Origin: Rhodoblastus sp963704565
GTDB lineage: Bacteria; Pseudomonadota; Alphaproteobacteria; Rhizobiales; Beijerinckiaceae
Length of the DNA stretch: 64,000 nucleotides
NCBI GenBank assembly: GCA_963704565.1
Contig: OY969917.1
Span: 62,001-126,000, forward strand
Reading direction: 5' to 3'
In this document: positions 36,148 through 45,744 of the stretch, piece by piece
How positions within the stretch are numbered: the stretch's first letter is position 1
Layout: each line of letters begins with the position of its first letter
The notes under the pieces: model-generated
The model's database searches: none
Told to the model about the DNA's origin: nothing
The model's input: only the letters and a program-made list of their open reading frames with translations
Translations under genes and position numbers: made by a program

Positions 36148-37598
36148 GCGAAATTCTGTGGAGCGGCCTCGGTCTCGTCGCGCCCTTGCGGGCGCGGGTT
36201 CTCGGCCTGCCGCCGAATGGCGTGACCGGAATTTCGATCGACAGCCGCAGTCTTGAACCGGGCGACCTGTTTTTCGCGATTCATGGCGACCGCGCGGACG
36301 GTCACGATCACGTCGGCGCCGCTTTCGAGCGCGGCGCGCTCGCGGCGGTGGTGGACGAGGCCCATGCCGACGCGCTGAAACATCTCGGGACGCTTTACGT
36401 CGTCCATGACGTGCTCAAGGCGATGGAAGGGCTGGGGCGCGCGGCGCGCAAGCGCAGCCAGGCGCGGATCGTCGCGGTGACCGGCTCGGTGGGAAAAACC
36501 ACGACCAAGGAAATGCTGCGCAAGGTCCTGTCCGACGCCGGCCCGACCCATGCCTCCGACAAGTCCTACAACAATCATTGGGGCGTGCCGCTGACGCTCG
36601 CCCGCCTGCCCGAAAGCGCGCGCTACGCCGTGTTCGAAATCGGCATGAATCACGCCGGCGAGATCGCGGCCCTGGTCGATATGGTCCGCCCGCATATCGC
36701 GGTCGTCACCCATGTCGCGCCGGTCCATCTCGAACATTTCGCCGGCGTCGAGGACATCGCCCGCGCCAAGGCGGAGATCTTTTCGGGTCTGGTCAAGGGC
36801 GGCGTCGCCATTATCAATCGCGATATCGAGACTTTCGCGATCCTGAAAGAGGCGGCCGAGGCTTCGCCCGCCCGCTATGTGCTGAGCTTCGGCGAAAACA
36901 TCGCCGCCGACGCGCATCTGACCCAGTTCGATCCCGAACCGGCTTTTTCGGGGGTTTCGGCGCGCCTGCTCGGCCAGGATCTGCAATTCCGGCTTGGCGC
37001 GCCGGGGCGCCACATGGCGGTCAACGCGCTGGCCGTTCTGCTCGCCGCCCGCGCGGCGGGGGTCGATTTTCGCGCCGCCGCCGCTTCGCTCGCCGAGGTC
37101 GCGCCGGCGCAGGGGCGCGGGTCGCGCGAGATCCTGCGCCGCGACCGCGACGATCCGTCGAGCGCCTTCCTGCTGATCGACGAAAGCTATAACGCCAATC
37201 CCGCCTCGATGCGCGCGGCGATCGATCTGCTCGGCGCGGCCAGGCCTGACGCGCAGGGCCGCCGCGTCGCGGTTCTGGGCGACATGCTGGAGCTGGGGCC
37301 GGCCGCGCCGGCGCTGCACGTTGCGCTCAAAGACGAACTGGCGCGCAACAATGTCGATCTCGTTTTTGCCGCCGGGCCGCTGAGCCGCCATCTTTTCGAC
37401 GCGCTGCCGCCGGACAAGCGCGGCGCCTGGGCCGAGACCGCCGCCGCTCTGGAGCCGGCGGTGGCGCAAGCCCTGCGCGCGGGCGACGTGGTCATGGTCA
37501 AGGGCTCCAACGGATCGAAACTGCACGCGCTCGCCGCCGGGCTCAAGAGCCGCTTCGCGGCGCCCGAACCGCAAAAAGTCGAGGAAATCCGATGCTGA
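36144..37598 (+). CDS. murF: UDP-MurNAc-tripeptide:D-Ala-D-Ala ligase
   Basis: 484 residues. ATP loop VTGSVGKTTTKE (~113-124), NNHWGVPLTL and VFEIGMNHAGEI in the central domain, and DESYNANPASMRAAI in the C-terminal domain, all typical of MurF. It adds D-Ala-D-Ala, completing the UDP-MurNAc-pentapeptide. Overlaps murE by 4 bases and mraY by 7, so translation is coupled. Confidence 0.96.
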   Translation: MSEILWSGLGLVAPLRARVLGLPPNGVTGISIDSRSLEPGDLFFAIHGDRADGHDHVGAAFERGALAAVVDEAHADALKHLGTLYVVHDVLKAMEGLGRAARKRSQARIVAVTGSVGKTTTKEMLRKVLSDAGPTHASDKSYNNHWGVPLTLARLPESARYAVFEIGMNHAGEIAALVDMVRPHIAVVTHVAPVHLEHFAGVEDIARAKAEIFSGLVKGGVAIINRDIETFAILKEAAEASPARYVLSFGENIAADAHLTQFDPEPAFSGVSARLLGQDLQFRLGAPGRHMAVNALAVLLAARAAGVDFRAAAASLAEVAPAQGRGSREILRRDRDDPSSAFLLIDESYNANPASMRAAIDLLGAARPDAQGRRVAVLGDMLELGPAAPALHVALKDELARNNVDLVFAAGPLSRHLFDALPPDKRGAWAETAAALEPAVAQALRAGDVVMVKGSNGSKLHALAAGLKSRFAAPEPQKVEEIRC

Positions 37599-38734
37599 TC
37601 TGGCTCGCGGCGCTGTCCCATCATATCGGCCCGCTGAACGTCTTTCGCTACATCACTTTCCGCGCCGCCGGGGCCACGGCGACCGCGCTCGCCTTCGTGT
37701 TTTTCTTCGGCCCGTCGATCATCGCCTCGCTGCGGATCAAGCAAGGCAAGGGCCAGCCGATCCGCGCCGACGGCCCGCAGTCGCATCTGGCGAAACGGGG
37801 CACGCCGACCATGGGCGGCCTGATGATCATCGCCGGGCTGACGGTTTCGACCGTGCTGTGGGCCAATCCGCGCAGCGCCTATGTCTGGATCGTGCTGTTC
37901 GTGACATTGGGCTTCGGCGCGATCGGCTTCTATGACGATTATCTCAAGGTCACCAGGCAGAGCCACAAGGGCTATTCGGGCCGCGCCCGTCTCTCCGCCG
38001 AGGCGGGAATCGCCATGCTCGCGGCTTATTTCATGATGTGCGCCTCGGCCGCGGGGCCGGTGACCGGTCTCGGCGATTTCTTCGCCGCCCTCGCCGCGCC
38101 CTTCACCATGGCCGCGCCGGCCACCAAACTGGCGGCGCCCTTCATCCACGGCTGGATCGTCGATCTCTCCTGGCTTTTCCTGCCTTTCGCCGGATTCGTC
38201 ATCGTCGGCGCCGGCAATGCGGTCAATCTCACCGACGGGCTCGACGGGCTCGCCATCGTGCCGGTAATGATCGCCTCGGCGACCTTCGCCATCATCGCCT
38301 ATCTCGCCGGCAACGACATTTTCGCCCACTATCTCGGCATCAATTACGTGTCCGGCGCCGGCGAGCTGACGGTGATGACCGGCGCGATGATCGGCGCGGG
38401 CCTTGGCTTTCTGTGGTTCAACGCGCCGCCGGCGCAGATTTTCATGGGCGACACCGGTTCGCTGGCGCTCGGCGGCATGCTCGGCGCCATAGCGGTGGCG
38501 ATCAAGCACGAGATCGTGCTGGCCATTGTCGGCGGCCTGTTCGTGATGGAGGCGCTGTCCGTCATCGTCCAGGTGGCGTCGTTCAAGATGACCGGCAAGC
38601 GCGTGTTCAAAATGGCGCCGATCCACCATCATTTCGAGCAATTGGGCTGGGCCGAGCCCCAGGTCGTGGTGCGGTTCTGGATCATCGCCTTCGTCCTGGC
38701 CCTTATCGGCCTGACCACCTTGAAGGTGCGCTGA
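37592..38734 (+). CDS. mraY: Phospho-MurNAc-pentapeptide translocase
   Basis: 380 residues with about ten helices. Active-site motifs GFYDDYLKVT (~113), NAVNLTDGLDGLA (~210) and the cytosolic HHHFEQLGWAE (~345) are intact. It transfers phospho-MurNAc-pentapeptide to undecaprenyl phosphate, making lipid I. The murD start overlaps its stop (TGATG). Confidence 0.97.
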   Translation: MLIWLAALSHHIGPLNVFRYITFRAAGATATALAFVFFFGPSIIASLRIKQGKGQPIRADGPQSHLAKRGTPTMGGLMIIAGLTVSTVLWANPRSAYVWIVLFVTLGFGAIGFYDDYLKVTRQSHKGYSGRARLSAEAGIAMLAAYFMMCASAAGPVTGLGDFFAALAAPFTMAAPATKLAAPFIHGWIVDLSWLFLPFAGFVIVGAGNAVNLTDGLDGLAIVPVMIASATFAIIAYLAGNDIFAHYLGINYVSGAGELTVMTGAMIGAGLGFLWFNAPPAQIFMGDTGSLALGGMLGAIAVAIKHEIVLAIVGGLFVMEALSVIVQVASFKMTGKRVFKMAPIHHHFEQLGWAEPQVVVRFWIIAFVLALIGLTTLKVR

Positions 38735-40155
38735 TGATTCCGATCGCCTCATTCGCCGGCCGATCCGTCGCCTTGTTCGGGCTTGGCGGCTCCGGCCTCT
38801 CCACCGCCAAAGCGCTGGCCGCCGGCGGCGCCCATGTCAGGGCGTGGGACGATTCCCCCGACGCGCGCGAAAATGCGGCGGCCGAGGGAGTCCCGCTCGG
38901 CGACCTGCGCGAAGCGGACTGGACGTCTTTCGCGGCGCTGATCCTCGCGCCGGGGGCACCGCTCACCCATCCCGAGCCGCATTGGAGCGCGACCCTGGCG
39001 CGCGGCGCGAATGTCGAAGTCATCGGCGACATCGAATTGTTCTGCCGCGAGCGCGCGCTGCACGCGCCCGGCGCGCCGCTGATCGCCATCACCGGCACCA
39101 ACGGCAAGAGCACCACCACGGCGCTGATCGCCCATATCCTGCGCGAGGCGGGCGCCGACGTGCAGCTTGGCGGCAATATCGGCACGCCGATCCTCGATCT
39201 GGAGCCGCCGTCGCCCGAGCGCGTTTACGTCGTCGAATGTTCGAGCTTCCAGATCGATCTCGCGCCCTCGCTCAACCCGAGCGTCGGCGTCATGCTCAAT
39301 CTGACCCCGGACCATCTCGACCGCCACGGGACGATGGAGAATTACGCCGCGATCAAGCAGCGTCTGGTCGAAGGATCCGATTTCGCCGTGGTCGGGCGCG
39401 ACGACGCCTGGAGCGAGGCGATCTTCCAATATCTGAAAGGGGCCGGCCATGCCGTGGTCGGGATTTCCAACAGCCGGCCGACCGCATTCGGGACCGTCAG
39501 CCTCGATTCCGGCCATCTGCGCCGGACTTTCGCTTTGCCGATGCTGAAGACGCTGGAGGAAAATTTGTTCGATCTTTCCCATGCCCCGTCCTTGCGCGGC
39601 GCCCATAACGCGCAGAACGCGGCCGCCGCCTTCGCCGCCTGCGAGCGACTCGGCCTTCCCCATGACGAGATCGGCCTGCGGATGCGCTCCTTCCCCGGCC
39701 TCGCCCATCGCATGGAGCAGGTCGGGCGAAGGGACAGGGCCCTGTTCGTCAACGACAGCAAGGCGACCAATGCCGACGCGGCGGAAAAGGCCTTGCTGAG
39801 CTTCGACGACATTTTCTGGATCGCCGGCGGCAAGGCCAAGGCGGGCGGGATCGAGCCCTTGCGGCCTTTGTTCGGCAAGGTCCGCAAGGCTTATCTGATC
39901 GGCGAGGCGGCGGGCGCTTTCGCCGCCACGCTGGAAGGCGCCGTCGCTTACGAATATTGCGGAACGCTGGATGTCGCGACCGCGGCGGCGGCCCGCGACG
40001 CGCAGGCGAGCGACGCGGGCGAGCCGGTCGTGCTGCTGTCGCCGGCCTGCGCCTCCTACGACCAGTTCGCCAATTTCGAGAAGCGCGGCGACGCCTTCCG
40101 CGACTATGTGGCCGGCCTGCTGGCGGAGGACGCCGGGCAGGGGGCGTTGTTTTGA
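38734..40155 (+). CDS. murD: UDP-MurNAc-L-Ala:D-Glu ligase
   Basis: 473 residues from ATG 38734, overlapping the mraY stop by one base; the frame is open far up into mraY as a shadow. N-terminal FGLGGSGLSTAKAL binds UDP, ATP loop ITGTNGKSTTT (~116-126), NLTPDHLDRH and FVNDSKATNADAA motifs. Adds D-Glu as second residue of the stem. A 231-base gap with a REP-like repeat separates it from ftsW. Confidence 0.96.
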   Translation: MIPIASFAGRSVALFGLGGSGLSTAKALAAGGAHVRAWDDSPDARENAAAEGVPLGDLREADWTSFAALILAPGAPLTHPEPHWSATLARGANVEVIGDIELFCRERALHAPGAPLIAITGTNGKSTTTALIAHILREAGADVQLGGNIGTPILDLEPPSPERVYVVECSSFQIDLAPSLNPSVGVMLNLTPDHLDRHGTMENYAAIKQRLVEGSDFAVVGRDDAWSEAIFQYLKGAGHAVVGISNSRPTAFGTVSLDSGHLRRTFALPMLKTLEENLFDLSHAPSLRGAHNAQNAAAAFAACERLGLPHDEIGLRMRSFPGLAHRMEQVGRRDRALFVNDSKATNADAAEKALLSFDDIFWIAGGKAKAGGIEPLRPLFGKVRKAYLIGEAAGAFAATLEGAVAYEYCGTLDVATAAAARDAQASDAGEPVVLLSPACASYDQFANFEKRGDAFRDYVAGLLAEDAGQGALF

Positions 40156-40204
40156 GTTGAGAGTGGACGGATTGGTGTTCGGGTTGGCTGTTGGCGAAGC
40201 CAGC

Positions 40205-40262
40205 TAGAGCATATTCCCAAAAAGTTGCAGACTTTTTGGACAAGAATATGCGTTAAAACAAT
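40205..40262. repeat. 58-bp REP-like palindromic repeat, copy B
   Basis: Inverted copy of the unit at 18253-18310, 54 of 58 bases identical, with the hairpin CCAAAAAGT-tgcag-ACTTTTTGG in the middle. It is the only notable structure in the gap between murD and ftsW and might attenuate transcription there. Confidence 0.85.
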
Positions 40263-40386
40263 GGATTAGAGACTTCTTCCGATTCCGAAAGAACGGAAAA
40301 GGCTCTAGGAGCGAATGCGACACCGAGCTGATGCGAGGGGCGCCATCGCGCTTGCGCGATGGCAAACCAATCGAAGGACATTCAAC

Positions 40387-41556
40387 ATGATTTCTCGCGC
40401 GGAACGCTCGGCGATCGCCGATTGGTGGTGGACGGTGGATCGCTGGCTGCTGCTCGGCGTCGGCGCCCTGATCGTGCTCGGGCTGGTGCTGGTCATGGGC
40501 GCCAGCCCGCCGGTCGCCGACCGGCTGCACCTGCCGCCGTTCCATTTCGTCAACAAGCAGGCCGAATTTCTGGTCCCGACCGTCATCATCATGCTGGGGC
40601 TATCCTTCCTGCCGCCGCGCCAGGTGCGGCGCATGGCGCTGGCGATCTATGTCGCCTCGATGGGGCTGGTCTTCGCGGCCTTGCTGTTCGGCCCAGAGGT
40701 GAAGGGGGCCAAACGCTGGATTTTCGGCGTCCAGCCGTCGGAATTCCTGAAGCCCGCCTTCGTCATTCTGGCCGCCTGGGCGATTTCCGAGGGCGCCAAA
40801 CGCCGCGACGTTCCGGGCAACTGGATCGCCATCCTGCTTTTCCCGGCGACCGTGGCTCCGCTCATCCTCCAGCCCGATTTCGGCCAGACCATGCTGCTGT
40901 CGCTGGTCTGGGGCGCGATGTTCTTCATGGCCGGCCTGCACTGGTTCTGGCTCGGCGGACTCGGCGCCGGCGGCGCGGCGTCGGTGGTTCTGGCGTATAA
41001 ATTCGTGCCCCATGTGCGCGCGCGCATCATGCACTTCCTCGACCCAGGCCAGATCGGCGGCGTCACCGACACGTTCCAGGTGGACACGGCGCGCGACAGT
41101 TTCATTTCCGGCGGCTGGTTCGGCAAGGGGCCGGGCGAGGGCGTGCTCAAGCAGATTCTGCCCGACGCCCACACCGATTTCATCTTCGCGGTCACCGGCG
41201 AGGAATTCGGTCTGCTGTTCTGCATGTTCATCGTCGGGGTCTATGCCTTCATCGTGCTGCGCGCCCTGCTCAAGGCGTCGCGCGACGACGATCCGTTCTG
41301 CCGTTTCGCGAGCGCCGGCCTCGCGCTGCTGTTCGGCATTCAGGCCTCGATCAATATGGCGGTGAACCTCCATCTGATGCCGGCCAAGGGCATGACCTTG
41401 CCGTTCATTTCCTATGGCGGCTCGTCGCTGATCTCGCTCGGGATCACGGTCGGCTTCCTGCTCGCGGTCACCCGCAAGCGGCCGAAATCGTCGGTCCTGT
41501 TCGAACGCGCCGAGACCGGGCCCGTCGGGACGCCGGCGGGGGTCGCGGCGGAATGA
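40387..41556 (+). CDS. ftsW: Septal peptidoglycan polymerase FtsW
   Basis: 389 residues, about ten helices (SEDS family), from ATG 40387 with an AAGGAC ribosome site; the frame is open further up. Family segments GAKRWIFGVQPSEFLKPA, QPDFGQTMLL, FVPHVRARI and SYGGSSLI are present. It polymerises lipid II into septal glycan with FtsI. Its stop overlaps the murG start (ATGA). Confidence 0.95.
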   Translation: MISRAERSAIADWWWTVDRWLLLGVGALIVLGLVLVMGASPPVADRLHLPPFHFVNKQAEFLVPTVIIMLGLSFLPPRQVRRMALAIYVASMGLVFAALLFGPEVKGAKRWIFGVQPSEFLKPAFVILAAWAISEGAKRRDVPGNWIAILLFPATVAPLILQPDFGQTMLLSLVWGAMFFMAGLHWFWLGGLGAGGAASVVLAYKFVPHVRARIMHFLDPGQIGGVTDTFQVDTARDSFISGGWFGKGPGEGVLKQILPDAHTDFIFAVTGEEFGLLFCMFIVGVYAFIVLRALLKASRDDDPFCRFASAGLALLFGIQASINMAVNLHLMPAKGMTLPFISYGGSSLISLGITVGFLLAVTRKRPKSSVLFERAETGPVGTPAGVAAE

Positions 41557-42662
41557 GTTCTCACGAAATGACCGACAATCTCATCCTGGTCGCCGCCGGG
41601 GGAACCGGCGGCCATCTCTTTCCCGCGCAGGCGCTCGCCCACGCCCTGGTGGCGCGCGGCGCGCGGGTGCGCCTCGCCACCGACGAACGCGCCCTGCGCT
41701 ATGGCGCCGATTTCCCCGCCGAGGAAATCCACGAGATCGCTTCGGCGACGCCGACCTCGAGCGGCGCCGCGGCCAAAATTTCGGCGGCGCTGACCCTCGG
41801 CAAGGGCGTGATCGAAGCCTATCGCCTGCTCGGCAAGATAAAGCCCCGCGCGGTCGTTTCCTTCGGCGGCTATCCCACCGTGCCGCCGGCGCTCGCCGCC
41901 TCGCTGCGCGCGGTTCCGCTGATCCTGCACGAGCAGAATGCGGTGATGGGGCGCGCCAACCGCTTTCTGGCGAAGCGCGCGGAAAAAATCGCCTGCGGTT
42001 TTCCGACGCTCGACGGTTTGCCCGATTCCCTGCGCGACCGCGTCGTCCAGGTCGGCAATCCGGTGCGCCCGGCGGTGCTCGAGGCGGCGCGCGAGGCTTA
42101 TCCCGGCTTCTGCGACGGGCGCCTGCGCCTGCTGGTGACCGGCGGCTCGCAGGGGGCGCGGATCATGTCCGACGTCATCCCGGCGGCGGTCGGCCTGCTC
42201 GCGCCGGAGCAGCGCGCAAGGCTGGTCATCGTGCAGCAGGCGCGCGGCGAGGATCTGGCGCGGGTCCAGGACGCCTATCACCGCCTCAACGTGAATTACG
42301 AGGCGGCGTCCTTTTTCGCCGATCTCCCCCATCGCATGGCGCAAGCCCATCTGGTGCTGGCGCGCTCCGGCGCCTCGACGGTCTCGGAGCTGGCGGTGAT
42401 CGGCCGTCCGTCAATTCTCGTGCCTTTCCCCCATGCGCTCGACGCCGATCAGGCGGCCAACGCCAAACATCTGGAAAAGGCCGGCGCGGCGGAGGTGATG
42501 CGCCAGATCGGCTTCACCCCGGAATGGCTGGCGGAGCGGCTTTCACAAGCGCTGAACGATACAGCAGACTTGACGCGGCGGGCGCAAGCGGCAAGAAGCG
42601 CGGGCATTCCCGACGCCGCCGAACGTCTGGCCGATCTGGCCCTCAAGACCGCCGGGCTTTAG
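41553..42662 (+). CDS. murG: UDP-GlcNAc:lipid I GlcNAc transferase
   Basis: 369 residues, GT28 fold. N-terminal VAAGGTGGHLFPAQALA (~13-30) binds lipid I; LHEQNAVMGRAN, VTGGSQGARI and the UDP-site SGASTVSELAVIGRPSILVP (in part) are present. It makes lipid II on the inner face of the membrane. A second ATG at 41568 is possible, but the first one overlaps ftsW. Confidence 0.96.
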   Translation: MSSHEMTDNLILVAAGGTGGHLFPAQALAHALVARGARVRLATDERALRYGADFPAEEIHEIASATPTSSGAAAKISAALTLGKGVIEAYRLLGKIKPRAVVSFGGYPTVPPALAASLRAVPLILHEQNAVMGRANRFLAKRAEKIACGFPTLDGLPDSLRDRVVQVGNPVRPAVLEAAREAYPGFCDGRLRLLVTGGSQGARIMSDVIPAAVGLLAPEQRARLVIVQQARGEDLARVQDAYHRLNVNYEAASFFADLPHRMAQAHLVLARSGASTVSELAVIGRPSILVPFPHALDADQAANAKHLEKAGAAEVMRQIGFTPEWLAERLSQALNDTADLTRRAQAARSAGIPDAAERLADLALKTAGL

Positions 42663-42693
42663 AACCCCGCGCGGCTTTCCTGGAGTTTCGCCA

Positions 42694-44103
42694 ATGAAAT
42701 TGCCGAGCAAACTTGGCCCCATCCATTTCGTCGGGATCGGCGGCATCGGCATGTCGGGCATAGCCGAAGTGCTGCTCAATCTCGGCTATGACGTCCAGGG
42801 CTCGGACGCTTCCGACAACGCCAATGTCAAGCGCCTGCGCGAAAAGGGCGCGCGGGTCTTCATCGGCCACAACGCCGGCAACCTTGGCGAAGCCGCGGTG
42901 GTGGTAGTCTCGACCGCGATCAAGCGCGACAATCCCGAACTCGCCGCCGCGCGCGAAATGCGCCTGCCGGTGGTGCGCCGCGCCGAAATGCTGGCCGAAC
43001 TGATGCGGCTCAAGCAATGCGTCGCCATAGCCGGCACCCATGGCAAGACCACCACCACCTCGCTGGTCTCGACCCTGCTCGACGCCGGCGGGCTCGACCC
43101 GACCGTCATCAACGGCGGCATCATCAACGCCTATGGAACCAACGCCCGGCTCGGCGGCGGCGACTGGATGGTGGTCGAGGCCGACGAGAGCGACGGCACT
43201 TTCCTGAAACTGCCGGCCGATGTCGCGGTGGTCACCAATATCGACCCCGAGCATCTCGACCATTTCAAGACCTATGACGCGATCAAGGAAGCCTTTCGCG
43301 CCTTCGTCGAGAACCTGCCTTTTTACGGCTTCGCGGTGATGTGCCTCGACCATCCGGCGGTGCAGGAGCTGGTCGGCAAGATCGAGGATCGCCATGTCAT
43401 CACCTATGGCGAGAATCCGCAGGCCGATGCTTTGCTCTCCAATATCGACCTGACCGGCGGGGTGTCGCGCTTCACCGTCACCTTGCGCGACCGCCAGCAT
43501 GGCCATGAAACGGTTCTGTCGGACCTCGTGCTGCCCATGCCCGGCCACCACAACGCGCTCAACGCCACGGCCGCCATCGTCGTGGCCCACAGGCTCGGCG
43601 TCGGCGTCGACAACATCCGCAAGGGCCTGGCCGGGTTCGGCGGGGTGAAGCGGCGCTTCACCCGCGTCGGCGAATGGAGCGGCGTGGCGATTTTCGACGA
43701 TTACGGCCATCATCCGGTGGAGATCGCGGCGGTGCTGCGCGCCGCCCGCGCCTCGACCCCGAACAAGGTGATCGCCGTGGCCCAGCCGCACCGTTTCACT
43801 CGCCTTCAATCTTTGTTCGACCAGTTCGCGACCTGTTTCAACGACGCCGACGTGGTGATCGTGGCCGATGTCTATCCGGCCGGCGAGGCGCCGATCGACG
43901 GCGTCGACAAGGACGCTTTGGTGGCGGCGATCAAGGCGCACGGCCATCGTCAGGCCATCGCCTTGCCGCGCCCCGACGATTTGCCGGACATGATCCGCAA
44001 ATTCGCCGCGCCGGGGGATTATGTGGTGCTGCTCGGCGCCGGCAATATCACGCAATGGGCCTATGCCTTGCCGGGGCAGCTCGCGGCGGGGGACACCGCA
44101 TGA
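42694..44103 (+). CDS. murC: UDP-MurNAc:L-Ala ligase
   Basis: 469 residues. FVGIGGIGMSGIAEVL at the N-terminus, ATP loop AGTHGKTTTT (~111-120), EADESDGTFLKL, and FDDYGHHPVEI in the C-terminal domain. First ligation of the stem peptide. A TTTCCTGGAG ribosome site stands before it, 31 bases after murG. Its stop overlaps the amidotransferase start (ATGA). Confidence 0.97.
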   Translation: MKLPSKLGPIHFVGIGGIGMSGIAEVLLNLGYDVQGSDASDNANVKRLREKGARVFIGHNAGNLGEAAVVVVSTAIKRDNPELAAAREMRLPVVRRAEMLAELMRLKQCVAIAGTHGKTTTTSLVSTLLDAGGLDPTVINGGIINAYGTNARLGGGDWMVVEADESDGTFLKLPADVAVVTNIDPEHLDHFKTYDAIKEAFRAFVENLPFYGFAVMCLDHPAVQELVGKIEDRHVITYGENPQADALLSNIDLTGGVSRFTVTLRDRQHGHETVLSDLVLPMPGHHNALNATAAIVVAHRLGVGVDNIRKGLAGFGGVKRRFTRVGEWSGVAIFDDYGHHPVEIAAVLRAARASTPNKVIAVAQPHRFTRLQSLFDQFATCFNDADVVIVADVYPAGEAPIDGVDKDALVAAIKAHGHRQAIALPRPDDLPDMIRKFAAPGDYVVLLGAGNITQWAYALPGQLAAGDTA

Positions 44104-44801
44104 GTCGATCCTGTCTGGTCATTCGCCACGTCGCCTTCGAGGATCTGGGCGTTCTCGGAACGCTGCTGCCGGAACTGGGCTTCGAGATCCGCTATTTCGA
44201 AGCCGGAATTGGGCCTTTTCCCGTCGAGGACATGCTGAACTGCGATCTGCTGATCGTGCTCGGCGGCCCGATCGGGGTTTACGAGGTCGAGGCCTATCCC
44301 TGGCTGGTCGATGAAACCATGGCGATCGGCGAAAGGCTGCGCGAGCAAAAGCCGACGCTCGGCATTTGTCTCGGCGCGCAATTGATGGCGGCTTCGCTCG
44401 GCGCACGGGTCGGGCCGGGACCGGCCAGGGAAATCGGCTACGCGCCGCTGAGTCTCACGCCGACCGGCCTGAATTCGGTGCTGGCGCCGCTCAATGGCCA
44501 GCCGGTGCTGCATTGGCATGGCGACAATTTCGACCTGCCGCGCGGCTCGGTCCGTCTGGCCTTCACCGACGCCTGTCCCAATCAGGCTTTCGCCATCGGC
44601 TCTTTTGCGCTCGGCCTGCAATTTCATGTCGAGGTCGCGCCGGAAACCATCGAAAGCTGGCTGATCGGCCATGCCGTCGAATTGTCGGCGGCGAAAATAC
44701 GGCCCGCCAGCTTGCGCAAGCAGGCGGCGCAATTCGGCCCGCCCACCGCCGCGCTCGGCGCCGAAATGGTTTCGGCCTGGCTGGAAGGCGCTTTCGCTTG
44801 A
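44100..44801 (+). CDS. Class-I glutamine amidotransferase (GMP-synthase-like) in the mur cluster
   Basis: 233 residues from ATG 44100, overlapping the murC stop. Triad-type amidotransferase with nucleophile C90 (GICLGAQLMAAS), H176 and E178 (LQFHVEVAPETIE), and the oxyanion-site LGGPIGVYE. These enzymes hydrolyse glutamine and hand ammonia to a partner or an acceptor; none is fused here. The family is usually annotated 'type 1 glutamine amidotransferase' with unknown substrate. It lies between murC and murB, coupled at both ends, where most relatives have nothing. A role in wall precursor chemistry is only suggested by place. Confidence 0.87.
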   Translation: MSRSCLVIRHVAFEDLGVLGTLLPELGFEIRYFEAGIGPFPVEDMLNCDLLIVLGGPIGVYEVEAYPWLVDETMAIGERLREQKPTLGICLGAQLMAASLGARVGPGPAREIGYAPLSLTPTGLNSVLAPLNGQPVLHWHGDNFDLPRGSVRLAFTDACPNQAFAIGSFALGLQFHVEVAPETIESWLIGHAVELSAAKIRPASLRKQAAQFGPPTAALGAEMVSAWLEGAFA

Positions 44802-45727
44802 GCGCCGTCCCGGTCGATCTCATGGCGCGCGTCGCCGCCGCCGCGCCCGAGACGCGCGGCCGGCTGACGGCGGGGGTCGAGCTGGCGCCCTTCACCTGGT
44901 TTCGCGTCGGCGGCCCGGCGGAAGTCCTGTTCAACCCGGCCGACGAGGCCGATCTCGCCTATTTCCTGCAACATCTTCCCGCCGACATTCCGGTCGCCAC
45001 CATCGGCCTCGGCTCCAATCTCATCCTGCGCGACGGCGGCGTCCAAGGCGTGGTGATCCGCCTCGGCGGCAAGGTCTTCGGCGAAATCTCGGTGGAGGAC
45101 GGTTTCAGGCTGCGCGCCGGCGCGGCGGCGCCCGACATGCGGGTCGCCAGGGTCGCGGCAGAAGCCGGGATCGACGGCCTCGCCTTTCTGCGCGGCATTC
45201 CCGGCGCCATCGGCGGCGCGCTGCGGATGAACGCCGGCGCCCATGGGGGCGAGACCAAGGATGTTCTGGTTTCCGCGCGCGGGGTCAACCGCAAGGGCGA
45301 GATCGTCGAATTTTCGGTGGCCGGCCTCCGCATGACCTATCGCCACAGCGAGGCGCCGGAGGATGTCATCTTCACCAGCGCGCTGTTTCAGGGCCGGCCG
45401 GGCGAGCCGGAAAAAATCCTCGCCGAAATGGACCGCATCACCGAGGCGCGGGAAAAATCGCAGCCGATCCGCGAAAAGACCGGCGGCTCGACCTTCAAGA
45501 ACCCGCCGGGCGACAAGGCGTGGCAATTGATCGACCGCGCCGGCTGCCGGGGCCTCGTCCTCGGCGACGCCCAGGTTTCGCCGATGCACTGCAATTTCCT
45601 GATCAATCGCGGCGCCGCGACGGCCGCCGACATCGAAAGCCTCGGCGAGCTGGTCCGCGCCAGGGTCAAGGCCGCCACCGGCGTCGAACTGCAATGGGAA
45701 ATCAAGCGGATCGGAGTAAAGAAGTAG
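44798..45727 (+). CDS. murB: UDP-N-acetylenolpyruvoylglucosamine reductase
   Basis: 309 residues from TTG 44798, which overlaps the preceding stop and has a GGAAGG ribosome site 9 bases upstream; ATG 44822 has none but is the alternative. FAD-binding motifs TWFRVGGPAEVLF, GLGSNLILRDGG, and IPGAIGGALRMNAGAHGGE; active-site GGSTFKNP near the C-terminus. Reduces UDP-GlcNAc-enolpyruvate to UDP-MurNAc with NADPH. A long repeat follows before ddl. Confidence 0.95.
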   Translation: MSAVPVDLMARVAAAAPETRGRLTAGVELAPFTWFRVGGPAEVLFNPADEADLAYFLQHLPADIPVATIGLGSNLILRDGGVQGVVIRLGGKVFGEISVEDGFRLRAGAAAPDMRVARVAAEAGIDGLAFLRGIPGAIGGALRMNAGAHGGETKDVLVSARGVNRKGEIVEFSVAGLRMTYRHSEAPEDVIFTSALFQGRPGEPEKILAEMDRITEAREKSQPIREKTGGSTFKNPPGDKAWQLIDRAGCRGLVLGDAQVSPMHCNFLINRGAATAADIESLGELVRARVKAATGVELQWEIKRIGVKK

Positions 45728-45744
45728 CGCGTCGGGCATTGGCG

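Noticed and set aside
38038..38733. Upstream extension of the murD frame into mraY
   Set aside because: It is out of frame with mraY and has no similarity to a Mur ligase; MurD starts correctly at 38734.
44100..44801. GatD of a MurT-GatD lipid II amidase
   Set aside because: No MurT-like Mur ligase lies beside it and the organism is Gram-negative; only the general amidotransferase fold is shared.
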